A stretch of DNA of 19,387 nucleotides from Deltaproteobacteria bacterium (GTDB lineage Bacteria; Myxococcota_A; UBA9160; SZUA-336): positions 1-19,387 of the forward strand of contig JAUXJB010000004.1 of NCBI GenBank assembly GCA_030624945.1, given 5' to 3'. Positions 12,012-18,506 of the stretch are shown in pieces. Every line of letters starts with the position of its first letter. The first letter of the stretch is position 1. Made by a program: the position numbers and the translations under genes. The notes beneath the pieces were generated by a model. That model made no database searches, was not told where the DNA came from, and worked only from the letters and a program-made list of their open reading frames with translations.

Positions 12012-12653
12012 ATGAGTCTCGAGATCCTCGGCCGTAAGCTCGGTATGACGCAGGTCTTCCGGGAGAGTGGCGACCGCGTGCCCGTCACGGTTGTGCTCGC
12101 CGGCCCCTGCACGGTCGTGCAGAAGAAGACCTCGGAGAGCGACGGGTACACGGCGGTCCAGCTCGGCTTCGAGGACCGCAAAGAGAAGCACACCACAAAG
12201 CCCCTCGCGGGGCACTTCGCGAAGTCCGGATCCTCCCCGAAGCGCTTTCTCTACGAGGTGCGCATCTCGGAAACGGAGCTCGCCGAGCTCGAGCTGGGCC
12301 AGCAGATCACCTGCGCCGAGAGCTTCGAGGCGGGCCAGAAGATCGACGTGCGCGGCGTCTCCAAGGGTCGCGGCTTTGCCGGGGTCGTCAAGCGGCACCA
12401 CTACGCGACGGGTATCTCCTCGCACGGGACGCACGAGTTCTTCCGTCACGGGGGGGCCATGTCGGCGGGCACGTATCCCGGACGCATCCTGCCGGGCAAG
12501 AAGATGGCCGGGCATATGGGCGACGAGCGCGTGACACAGCTCGGGCTGCGCATCGAGCAGATCGATGCCGAGCGGAACCTGATCTTCGTCGCGGGTTCGG
12601 TTCCCGGCCACAACAATGGCCTCGTGCGGATCCGCCTGTCGGTAAAGCAGTAG
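12012..12653 (+). CDS. rplC: 50S ribosomal protein L3 (uL3), stand-alone gene
   Basis: Early-assembling 23S rRNA-binding protein whose long loop reaches towards the peptidyl-transferase centre. 213 aa, a normal length. The start is the ATG at 12012, with GGGAG at 11998-12002. Family strings: LGRKLGMTQVF, VTVVLAGPCTVVQKKT, DGYTAVQLGF, DVRGVSKGRGFAGVVKRH, KKMAGHMGDERVT and DAERNL. The loop normally reading PGSIG reads GGAMS here (residues 147-151, in HGGAMSAGTYPGR). In most bacteria rplC lies between rpsJ and rplD in the S10 operon; here the neighbours are mfd (divergent) and an RlmE gene. It is either a relocated sole copy or a paralogue. The stop is TAG, with rlmE continuing in the same frame. 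Confidence 0.95.
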   Translation: MSLEILGRKLGMTQVFRESGDRVPVTVVLAGPCTVVQKKTSESDGYTAVQLGFEDRKEKHTTKPLAGHFAKSGSSPKRFLYEVRISETELAELELGQQITCAESFEAGQKIDVRGVSKGRGFAGVVKRHHYATGISSHGTHEFFRHGGAMSAGTYPGRILPGKKMAGHMGDERVTQLGLRIEQIDAERNLIFVAGSVPGHNNGLVRIRLSVKQ

Positions 12654-12662
12654 GGACGGGCG

Positions 12663-13301
12663 ACGGCTCGCTACGAGCACCGCGACCTCTTCTACCGGCG
12701 AGCCAAGCGCGAGGGCTACCGCTCACGCGCCGCCTACAAGCTCGAGGAGCTGCTGCGGCGCATGCCGCCGCTGCCACGCGGAGCGGCCGTCGTGGATCTC
12801 GGCTGCGCGCCGGGAGCCTGGCTGCAGGTGCTCGTCGACCAGCTTGGATCCGAAGCGCGCCTCGTCGGTGTCGACCTCGTTCCGGTGCCGGAGCTGGCGG
12901 GCCCGGTGACGCTACTCGAGCTGGACATCACCGCCCCGGACGCCCCCGCCCGCATTGCCAAGGCGCTGGGCCGCCCGGCCGACGCCGTGCTGTCCGACAC
13001 CGCGCCGAAGCTCAGCGGGATCCCCGACGTCGATCGCGCTGCGGGTGACGAGCTCTGCGAGGCGGCATTGCGGATCGCGCAGGAGCTCCTCGTCCCGCGC
13101 GGGACCCTGGTCGTGAAGGGCTTTCCGGGCCCAGAGAGCGATCGCTTCCGCGCGCGTCTGCGCGCGCGTTTCGATCGTGTGAGCGAGCTACGACCGGAGG
13201 CGAAGCGCTCGACCTCGAAGGAGTTCTACTGGCTGGCCTGCTCTGGTGCGCCTAGTGGGCGGGGTCAGCGCCGGCGTAGCCGGCGAGGAACTCGCGCTTG
13301 A
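12663..13301 (+). CDS. rlmE: 23S rRNA 2'-O-methyltransferase RlmE/FtsJ, non-canonical start
   Basis: SAM-dependent methyltransferase; the E. coli enzyme methylates U2552 of 23S rRNA. Read from ACG at 12663 the protein is 212 aa. K26 (in GYRSRAAYKL), D112 (VLSDTAPKLSG), K152 (LVVKGFPG) and E187 (SKEFYWLA) match the E. coli tetrad K38-D124-K164-E199 with one constant offset of 12. The SAM site is VVDLGCAPGAWLQ. Between the L3 stop (12651-12653) and K26 there is no ATG, GTG or TTG in frame; the first ATG (12762) would remove the catalytic lysine and the N-terminal motif. ACG sits where a start would be expected, after a weak AGGGA. The C-terminal ~17 residues are Arg-rich and overlap the convergent tgt gene by 50 bases. 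Identity is secure, start uncertain. Confidence 0.85.
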   Translation, partial: TARYEHRDLFYRRAKREGYRSRAAYKLEELLRRMPPLPRGAAVVDLGCAPGAWLQVLVDQLGSEARLVGVDLVPVPELAGPVTLLELDITAPDAPARIAKALGRPADAVLSDTAPKLSGIPDVDRAAGDELCEAALRIAQELLVPRGTLVVKGFPGPESDRFRARLRARFDRVSELRPEAKRSTSKEFYWLACSGAPSGRGQRRRSRRGTRA

Positions 13302-14370
13302 AGGTCGAAAAGCGCTGCAGGACGATCGCCTCGCGCGCCGATCGCATCAGCTGCTGGTAGAAGCGCACGTTGTGTAGCGCACCCAGGATCGTGCCGAGGA
13401 TCTCGTTCGCGTTGTAGAGGTGGTGAATGTACGCGCGTGTGAAGGTGGCGCACGCGTAGCAGTCGCACGAGGTGTCGACGGGGTACGCGTCCCGTCGGTA
13501 GCGTCGATGCTTGAGACGGATGCGGCCGCGCAGCGTGAAGAGCGTCGCCGAACGCGCGTAGCGGGTCGGGATCACGCAGTCGAACATGTCGATGCCTCGC
13601 TCGATTCCCTCGAGCAGGTCCTCGGGTAGCCCCACACCCATCAGGTAGCGAGGCTTGGCCGCGGGGAGCAGGGGCTCCGTGAGCGAGACCACGCGCACGA
13701 GCTCTGCCAGGCCCTCCCCGACCGACACGCCGCCGATCGCGTAGCCCGGCAGGTCGAGCTTGACGAGCTCCTCGGCGCAACGGCGCCGCAGCTCTGGATA
13801 GGTGGAGCCCTGGACGATCCCGAAGAGGGCCTGATCACTCCCGGCGTGTGCTGCGACACAGCGTTCCGCCCAGCGCAGGGTGTTCTCCACGCCGCGCTCG
13901 GCGAGCTCCCGCGTCGCCGGGTACGGGGTGCACTCGTCAAACGCCATGATGATGTCCGCGCCCAGGGCGTGCTGGATCTCGATCGCGCGCTCCGGGGTCA
14001 GGAAGATCGGCTCGCCGTCGACCTCACTCCGAAAGCGCACGCCCTCCGGTTCGATCTCCTTCTTGGGCAGGCTGAAGACCTGGAATCCTCCGGAGTCGGT
14101 CAGGATCGGCCCCTCCCAGGCCATGAACGCGTGCAGACCTCCTGACCTGGCGACGAGCGCCTCGCCCGGCCGCAGGGCCAGGTGGTAGGCGTTGGCGAGT
14201 ACGATTCGGGCTCCCGTCTCCGCCAGCTGTCGCGGGGTGAGGCCGCGGATCGCCGCCTGGGTACCCACCGGCATGAATACGGGTGTGTCGACGGGGCCGT
14301 GTTCGGTCTGGAGCAGACCTGCTCGTGCCCGGGTGTCGCGGTCCGAGGCCTCGAGCTCGAAGCGGATCAC
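13252..14370 (-). CDS. tgt: tRNA-guanine transglycosylase (queuine tRNA-ribosyltransferase)
   Basis: Exchanges guanine-34 for preQ1 in GUN-anticodon tRNAs, the committed tRNA step of queuosine synthesis. 372 aa. By spacing with the Zymomonas enzyme: D92 (ILTDSGGFQVFSL), D145 (IMAFDE), nucleophile D264 (MFDCVIPTRYAR), and zinc ligands C302, C304, C307 and H333 (SCDCYAC, then ALHNVRF). GYAIGGVSVGEG is also intact. The start is GTG at 14370, overlapping the purM stop (GTGA), so translation is probably coupled to purM. SD match is weak. queA, yajC or sec genes, frequent tgt neighbours, are absent. The 3' end overlaps the convergent rlmE. Confidence 0.97.
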   Translation of the reverse strand: MIRFELEASDRDTRARAGLLQTEHGPVDTPVFMPVGTQAAIRGLTPRQLAETGARIVLANAYHLALRPGEALVARSGGLHAFMAWEGPILTDSGGFQVFSLPKKEIEPEGVRFRSEVDGEPIFLTPERAIEIQHALGADIIMAFDECTPYPATRELAERGVENTLRWAERCVAAHAGSDQALFGIVQGSTYPELRRRCAEELVKLDLPGYAIGGVSVGEGLAELVRVVSLTEPLLPAAKPRYLMGVGLPEDLLEGIERGIDMFDCVIPTRYARSATLFTLRGRIRLKHRRYRRDAYPVDTSCDCYACATFTRAYIHHLYNANEILGTILGALHNVRFYQQLMRSAREAIVLQRFSTFKREFLAGYAGADPAH

Positions 14371-15437
14371 CGCTCGCTTTGGAACTGCTTCGAGTGGCCG
14401 ACGAGACCGTCCTGCGGGATGCGGATCCTTCTCTCGGGGTCTGCGACCGCTCGACCGACGTGCCAGGCCGCCAGCCCCGTCTCTCCGATTGCCAGGAGCG
14501 CCTTCTCCACATCGGGCTCGGCCACCACTACTGCGAGTCCGATCCCCATGTTGAAGACGGTTCGCATCTCGGCGCGGTCCACCTCACCGATGCTCTCGAT
14601 GAGCTGAAAGATCCGCTGCGGTTCCGGCAGCTCGGTGAGCTCGAATCCGACAGGGGCCTCCACGCGCCGCAGGTTGAGGAGGCCGTCTCCGGAGATGTGG
14701 GCGATGGCGCGTGGGCGGATGCCCGCCTCCCGGATCGCGTTCACCTGGGGAACGTAGATCTGTGTGGGCTTGAGCAGCTCCTCGGCGAGCGTGCAGCCGA
14801 GCTCTTCCAGATACTCGTCCAGGGAGAACTTTGAGAGGAGGGTGCGGCGGGCCAGGGAGAGGCCGTTCGAGTGGATTCCGCTCGAGGCCAGGGCGATCAC
14901 GGCGTCTCCGGGCTCGATACCGCTGCCATCCAGAAGCGCGCCCTTGGGCACGACGCCTACCGCCATCCCGACGAGATCGAGTCCCTTGCCGGGCGCGCAG
15001 CCCCGCAACATGTCGGGAATCTGCGCGGTCTCGCCTCCCACGATGCTCACGCCCGCCTGCCTCGCGCCCTCGGCGAGGCCGCGGCCGATCTCCGCAAATA
15101 CATCCGGATCGGTGTCCGCGCAGGCGATGTAGTCCAGCATGGCCAGCGGCGTCGCCCCGACGCAGATCAGGTCGTTCACGTTCATGGCCACGCAGTCGAT
15201 ACCGATGCTGTCGTATTTGCCCGCCAGCTCCGCCACCAGGATCTTGGTGCCCACCCCGTCCGTGGTGAGTGCGAGCTGAAGCCCTCCCACCTGGATCACG
15301 GCGGCAAAGTGACCGACACCGACCTCGCTGGGGGGGCCGAAGGCCTGGGTCGGTGACACCTCGAGCAGCAGACGCGACAGGGCGCTATCCGCCCGAGACG
15401 TGTCGACGCCACTGCGCGCGTACGCGCGGGTACTCAA
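14367..15437 (-). CDS. purM: Phosphoribosylformylglycinamidine cyclo-ligase (AIR synthetase)
   Basis: ATP-dependent closure of FGAM to AIR, the fifth step of de novo purine synthesis. 356 aa (E. coli 345). Family strings in order: YARSGVD near the N-terminus, TTDGVGTK (58-65), AMNVNDLICVGATPLAMLDY (84-103), SIVGGETAQIPDM (131-143), ALASSGIHSNG (183-192) and HISGDGLLNL. The start is TTG at 15437, one base after the stop of the 41-codon basic gene; no strong SD is visible, so coupled initiation is likely. The usual partner purN is not adjacent. The stop overlaps the tgt GTG. Confidence 0.96.
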   Translation of the reverse strand: MSTRAYARSGVDTSRADSALSRLLLEVSPTQAFGPPSEVGVGHFAAVIQVGGLQLALTTDGVGTKILVAELAGKYDSIGIDCVAMNVNDLICVGATPLAMLDYIACADTDPDVFAEIGRGLAEGARQAGVSIVGGETAQIPDMLRGCAPGKGLDLVGMAVGVVPKGALLDGSGIEPGDAVIALASSGIHSNGLSLARRTLLSKFSLDEYLEELGCTLAEELLKPTQIYVPQVNAIREAGIRPRAIAHISGDGLLNLRRVEAPVGFELTELPEPQRIFQLIESIGEVDRAEMRTVFNMGIGLAVVVAEPDVEKALLAIGETGLAAWHVGRAVADPERRIRIPQDGLVGHSKQFQSER

Positions 15438-15438
15438 C

Positions 15439-15564
15439 TCAGGGGTAACGCCGCTCGCCGCGGCTTCTGCGCAGGCGCGCGCGGCGGTGCTTGGCCTTCA
15501 GCTTGGCCCGATGTCGCGAGCTGCGCTTGCGGTTGCGGTGCGGGAGCTTCGTAGACTTCTTCAC
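15439..15564 (-). CDS. 41-aa highly basic small protein
   Basis: A small gene directly before purM, from GTG at 15564 to TGA at 15439-15441, one base before the purM TTG. The peptide begins MKKSTKLPHRNRKRSSRHRA and continues with an Arg/Lys/His-rich helix (KLKAKHRRARLRR), ending GERRYP. Roughly half the residues are Arg or Lys, and none are acidic except one Glu. Composition and size resemble small ribosome-associated proteins (bTHX, bS22-type), but I recognise no specific family. The tight spacing argues that it is a real translated gene. A good SD (CAGGAG, 15588-15583 on the - strand) lies 19 bases before the GTG, but 5 bases before an ATG whose 5-codon frame ends at the GTGA. Confidence 0.6.
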   Translation of the reverse strand: MKKSTKLPHRNRKRSSRHRAKLKAKHRRARLRRSRGERRYP

Positions 15565-15579
15565 GGCGAGCCGAGCATA
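15565..15579 (-). other. Five-codon mini-frame leading into the basic protein
   Basis: On the - strand CAGGAG is followed after 5 bases by ATG, four more sense codons (peptide MLGSP) and TGA. The TGA overlaps the GTG of the basic protein as GTGA (stop at 15561-15563). This would let ribosomes loaded at the good SD re-initiate at the poorly served GTG. The open frame continues upstream to 15776, but that extension is repeat-derived and unsupported. Confidence 0.3.
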
Positions 15580-15592
15580 GCAGCTCCTGCAG

Positions 15593-15846
15593 GTCTTGCG
15601 CTAAATCCGGCGCGGGCGTCTCTACTTGCGGGTCCCGGCGGCCGGGCGTCCGGCCGCCACCCGCCTCCGCTCAGGCCTTCGGCCTTCGCTGCGCGCGCCG
15701 CTCCCGCGGCGCTTGCAGGCGGGTCCCTCCTTGCTCGCCTCGACGTCAGCAGCCGCAAGCCGCGCCGAAGGCGCAAGCGCGCAGCGAGCCGGAGCCGAGC
15801 GTAGTAGCCGCCGGCGCGGCCGTCCGCGCCGGATTTAGGCTAAGAC
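15593..15846. repeat. Hairpin-rich palindromic intergenic element
   Basis: A 254-base stretch between the YbjQ-like gene and the basic protein gene. Its ends are inverted repeats: CTAAATCCGGCGCGG (15601-15615) is perfectly complementary to 15824-15838. After three mismatched bases, GTCTT (15593-15597) pairs with AAGAC (15842-15846), giving 20 of 23 matches. Inside are GGCGGCCG/CGGCCGCC (15637-15644/15651-15658), AGGCC-TTC-GGCCT (15673-15685), GCGCCGC-TCCC-GCGGCGC (15695-15712) and an 11-bp pair at 15686-15696/15777-15787. I see no supportable gene in it. Possible natures: a REP/MITE-like mobile element, a structured RNA, or a bidirectional transcription barrier. Confidence 0.55.
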
Positions 15847-16184
15847 TAGAACAGCGGTTCGAGTTTGGCGGCGGTGCCGACGGCGTGGAGGCGGAGGCCG
15901 GTGCCCTCCTTGTCCTCGTCGTGCGCGAAGGGGTCTAGTGTGACCTCGAGTCCCACCACGGCGTTTGCGCCCAGGGTTCTCGCCTTGTCCCGCAATGACT
16001 CGAGGAGCTCGCGCTCCGCCCGGGTCCAGGCGGCCGTGCGGTCTTCGAGGCTATCGTCGGGCAGGAAGAGCTCGGAGCTGATCGGGCCGAAATAGGCGGC
16101 CGCTCGCGTGCCGCTCACCCAGGGCGAGGTGTAGAGCTCGACGTCCGAATCCGGGGATTCCGCGTCCGGCGACGTATCGGTCAT
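15846..16184 (-). CDS. YbjQ-like (UPF0145) heavy-metal-binding-domain protein
   Basis: A 112-aa cytoplasmic protein. After a short acidic N-terminus, YTSPWVSGTRAAAYFGPISSE (starting at residue 18) resembles the YbjQ N-terminal strand-loop, and LGANAVVGLEVTL (71-83) plus the C-terminal strand LRLHAVGTAAKL match the family. These proteins form small beta-barrel-like pentamers of unknown biochemical role; the heavy-metal name comes from structure-based guesses. The start ATG at 16184 has GGAG four bases upstream. It is divergent from the TPR lipoprotein gene. The stop abuts the palindromic element. Confidence 0.75.
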   Translation of the reverse strand: MTDTSPDAESPDSDVELYTSPWVSGTRAAAYFGPISSELFLPDDSLEDRTAAWTRAERELLESLRDKARTLGANAVVGLEVTLDPFAHDEDKEGTGLRLHAVGTAAKLEPLF

Positions 16185-16288
16185 CGAACTCCGTATCGGC
16201 CGGTTCTGCGTGCTTCTGTAAGGAAGCTGCCTACCTATTGGTCCGGGCCTCCGGTATCCTGCCGACCGTCCCGGAGACGGAGGCGCGG
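16185..16288. promoter_or_regulatory. Divergent intergenic region, YbjQ-like / TPR lipoprotein
   Basis: A 104-base gap between two divergent starts, so promoters for both genes are expected here. TATCCT (16255-16260) is a possible -10 for the + strand, but no matching -35 is seen. No other motif is clear. Confidence 0.35.
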
Positions 16289-17203
16289 GTGGACTCGAGC
16301 CGTGCGGCCAGGCTGAATGCGCGTGTCATCACCTGGGTTCTCATCTCGCTGTGTGCGTCCCTGCAGATGGCATGTGCGCCGGGCCCGGATACCCGGGAGG
16401 AGACGTCCGTCGAGGGCGTCGCACCGATCGTGCGCGACGCGCAGCGGGCGATGGAACGCGGAGATTTTGATGCGGCCATCGCTGGCTACCGGAAGGCCTT
16501 CGAGCGCACTCCTTGGAACACCCGTCTCGAGAGCTCGCTGGTTGCCGCGTACGCGGGTCGTGCGGCGGCCGCCGGCCGTAGCCGGGAGGGGCTGCGCGCT
16601 GCGGAGGCCGACCTGCGGACGGCCCTGGGTATCGCACCCGATGACCCCGCCCTGACGCAGAGTCTGGCCGCCATCTTGCTCGAGCTGGCCGCGCGCGCGG
16701 AGGATCCCGAGAGTGCGGCCGCGTTGCGCGAGGAGGCGCGGCATTATGCCCCCGATCTGGAAGCCCGTACCCCCAAGGTCCAGCTAGCGGTCGAGCGTCG
16801 ACTCGACATGGCATTCGATCTGGTGGAGCGCGGCCAGCTCGACGCGGGGATCGATCGGCTCGAGAGGCTACACGCCGAGTACCCCGACCGTCCCGATGCG
16901 GCTCGTCTGTTGGCCCAAGCCCGTGTCCGGAAGGGCACGGAGCTCGTCACCCTTCAGGACTATCGCGGCGCCGGAGACAGCTTCGACAGAGCTGTCGAGC
17001 TCTACGAGCTGCTGGCTCCCTGCGATGGCAGCCGTTGCGACACGACCGAGCTGAGGCTCGCGCACCGGAACCGGGTCGTGGCGTGGCTCAGCGCCTACGA
17101 AGCCGTTCCGGCCCGGCAGGCGCTCGCGGACGCGGAGAGAGCCGGTCTGCGTTTGCCCGCGCTCCGCGCAGAGATCGACAGGCTCGGGACCTCTCCGAGA
17201 TGA
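16289..17203 (+). CDS. TPR-containing predicted lipoprotein
   Basis: 304 aa from the GTG at 16289, supported by GGAGG with a 5-base spacer. The N-terminus has positive residues, a hydrophobic core VITWVLISLCASL and a candidate lipidation Cys29 (LQMAC, an atypical lipobox). The rest is alpha-helical and Ala/Arg/Leu-rich, with tetratricopeptide-like repeats: GDFDAAIAGYRKAFERTPWN, a degenerate repeat before ALGIAPDDPAL, GQLDAGIDRLERLHAEYPD, and LQDYRGAGDSFDRAVELYE. TPR domains act in protein-protein contacts, so this is probably an envelope scaffold; its partner is unknown. The frame is open to an ATG-less start at 16238, but the SD favours 16289. Its stop overlaps the next ATG (ATGA). Confidence 0.75.
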   Translation: MDSSRAARLNARVITWVLISLCASLQMACAPGPDTREETSVEGVAPIVRDAQRAMERGDFDAAIAGYRKAFERTPWNTRLESSLVAAYAGRAAAAGRSREGLRAAEADLRTALGIAPDDPALTQSLAAILLELAARAEDPESAAALREEARHYAPDLEARTPKVQLAVERRLDMAFDLVERGQLDAGIDRLERLHAEYPDRPDAARLLAQARVRKGTELVTLQDYRGAGDSFDRAVELYELLAPCDGSRCDTTELRLAHRNRVVAWLSAYEAVPARQALADAERAGLRLPALRAEIDRLGTSPR

Positions 17204-17856
17204 GCACGCACGTCAACCGGAAGGTCTGGAAACGCGCGCAATCGGGTCATCTGGAAGGCTGGGCGGAATACGCTCGCCGACGGGTGGCCGGGGCACCCGA
17301 GCGGAGAGAGCTCTGGGCGGGGATCTTGGCCGAGGTCGAGAAGCGAGCGCCGATTCGCCCGGGCGAGAAGATCCTGGATATTGGCTGCGGGCTCGACACG
17401 GCGCTCGACTTCGTGGAGACGGAGGTTTCGGGCTTCACGGTCGACACGCTGGCGGCCGAGCTCGCCGCATTCGGCCTGAGCGCCCGCGCCGCGCATGCGG
17501 CTGGCGAGCTCGAGCACCTCCCCTACCGGGATGCCGCGTTGGACCGGGTGTTGCTGATGAACGTTCTCGACCACGTTCGCGACGCCGGCTCGGGTTTGCG
17601 GGAGACGGCTCGGGTCCTGCGCGGGGGCGGCACGCTGGTCCTGTCTGTCGACACCTATGCCGGACGCCGTTACCAGACGAAGCGTCTGCACAAGTGGTGG
17701 GCCCGGGCGCGGCGCGCGCAGACCAAGCACCCGTTGATATTCTCCAAGGGCTCCGTGGAGCGCCTGCTGCTAGGTTCGGGCTTTCGAGAGCTGGACTCGT
17801 TGCACGTTCCGGGTACCAAGGCCCGCCGCACGCTCTTCCTCGCCCACAAGTGCTAG
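17200..17856 (+). CDS. Class I SAM-dependent methyltransferase
   Basis: 218 aa from the ATG at 17200, which overlaps the TPR gene stop. Rossmann methyltransferase motifs: motif I ILDIGCGLD (58-66, with Asp where the third Gly is usual), an acidic residue after strand 2 (VDTL, 81-84), ELEHLPYRDAALDRVLLMNV (103-122), with DHVRD after it, and VLRGGGTLVLSVD (139-151). This is the Methyltransf_11 type, acting on a small molecule, lipid or protein; the substrate cannot be told. A basic segment (KRLHKWWARARRAQTK, 161-176) may contact a membrane or nucleic acid. The open frame continues upstream into the TPR gene, but the coupled ATG is the best start. Its stop shares a G with the next GTG. Confidence 0.85.
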   Translation: MSTHVNRKVWKRAQSGHLEGWAEYARRRVAGAPERRELWAGILAEVEKRAPIRPGEKILDIGCGLDTALDFVETEVSGFTVDTLAAELAAFGLSARAAHAAGELEHLPYRDAALDRVLLMNVLDHVRDAGSGLRETARVLRGGGTLVLSVDTYAGRRYQTKRLHKWWARARRAQTKHPLIFSKGSVERLLLGSGFRELDSLHVPGTKARRTLFLAHKC

Positions 17857-18506
17857 TGGCGAGGGAGAGAGAACGCACACTTTCGGAGCTGGAGGATCCC
17901 GCCTGGGGTCCGGTGGCGGACGAGGCTCCAGCGGGCGCTCGACCGCTGGGCGCTTGGGGTAGCGCGGACGCCGGAGGCGTGAGCTTTGCCGGGGCTCGAA
18001 TCGACACGCTCCTGCTGTGCGGGGGCGCCATCGCAAGGCCCGGAGCGGTTCGCTTTGGCTCGCGGCAGGCGCGGCGCTCGCTGACACTTCCGGGCCTGCT
18101 CGGGATCCACGTGGTGTTTGCGCCGGTGTCTCCGCGCCCACTCCTGCTCGGGCTCGTACGGCTCCTGAATGTGTGCTCCGAGCTGATCTACGTCGAGTAC
18201 ACCGAGACCTGGGACGTCGGCGAGGGTTCTTACAGACCCGCACTCGGCGCCTGCGAACGTCGCACGCCGCACGCGATCTGGGCGCTCGCCGACGCCTCGG
18301 CCGTGGTGCGTGCGGTTCCTCCAGGACCGTCGCCGCGCAGAGGCCTGGCACTCGACATCCGGATTGCGTTGCCGCCGAGCTCTCGCCGAGAGCTCTGCTT
18401 CGCCTACGTGAGGTGCACGCCTCCGGAGGAGCCGGCCGGCCTCGTGCGCGCCTTCCGCGGCGATGTGCTCAAGGAGCTCGAGCGAACTTTCGGAACAGGA
18501 CACTAG
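17856..18506 (+). CDS. Hypothetical protein, unrecognised family (216 aa)
   Basis: Starts at the GTG at 17856, whose first base is the last base of the methyltransferase TAG, so it is coupled to that gene. I do not recognise the family. There is no signal peptide or clear membrane helix. An N-terminal acidic segment (ERERTLSELEDPAWG) is followed by alternating hydrophobic strands, e.g. IDTLLLCGG, LLGIHVVFAPV, LIYVEYTETWDVG (about 110-122) and LALDIRIALPP. The pattern suggests a beta-sandwich; a resemblance to N-terminal sandwich domains of glycoside phosphorylases is only an impression. The C-terminus is helical (LVRAFRGDVLKELERTF). Codon use matches the neighbours. The gene could be a domain cut from a longer protein. 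Confidence 0.65.
   Translation: MARERERTLSELEDPAWGPVADEAPAGARPLGAWGSADAGGVSFAGARIDTLLLCGGAIARPGAVRFGSRQARRSLTLPGLLGIHVVFAPVSPRPLLLGLVRLLNVCSELIYVEYTETWDVGEGSYRPALGACERRTPHAIWALADASAVVRAVPPGPSPRRGLALDIRIALPPSSRRELCFAYVRCTPPEEPAGLVRAFRGDVLKELERTFGTGH

Noticed and set aside
11823..12680. Upstream extension of the mfd frame by 286 codons
   Set aside because: It is antisense to the well-supported L3 gene and crosses both promoters. Mfd starting at 11822 already has the family's length.
12741..12762. CTG codons or ATG 12762 as the rlmE start
   Set aside because: They fall after the catalytic Lys26 and the conserved N-terminal motif, so the enzyme would lack an essential residue.
15573..15578. TATGCT as a -10 box for a leaderless basic-protein mRNA
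   Set aside because: No -35-like hexamer is found at 16-18 bases, and the stretch is better explained as SD plus mini-frame.
15561..15776. 71-codon - strand frame upstream of the basic gene
   Set aside because: It is made of the palindromic element, with no protein-like composition; only its last five codons have an SD.
15400..15804. 134-codon + strand frame over purM start and the palindromic element
   Set aside because: It is antisense to purM and to the basic gene, and consists of low-complexity Ala/Arg.
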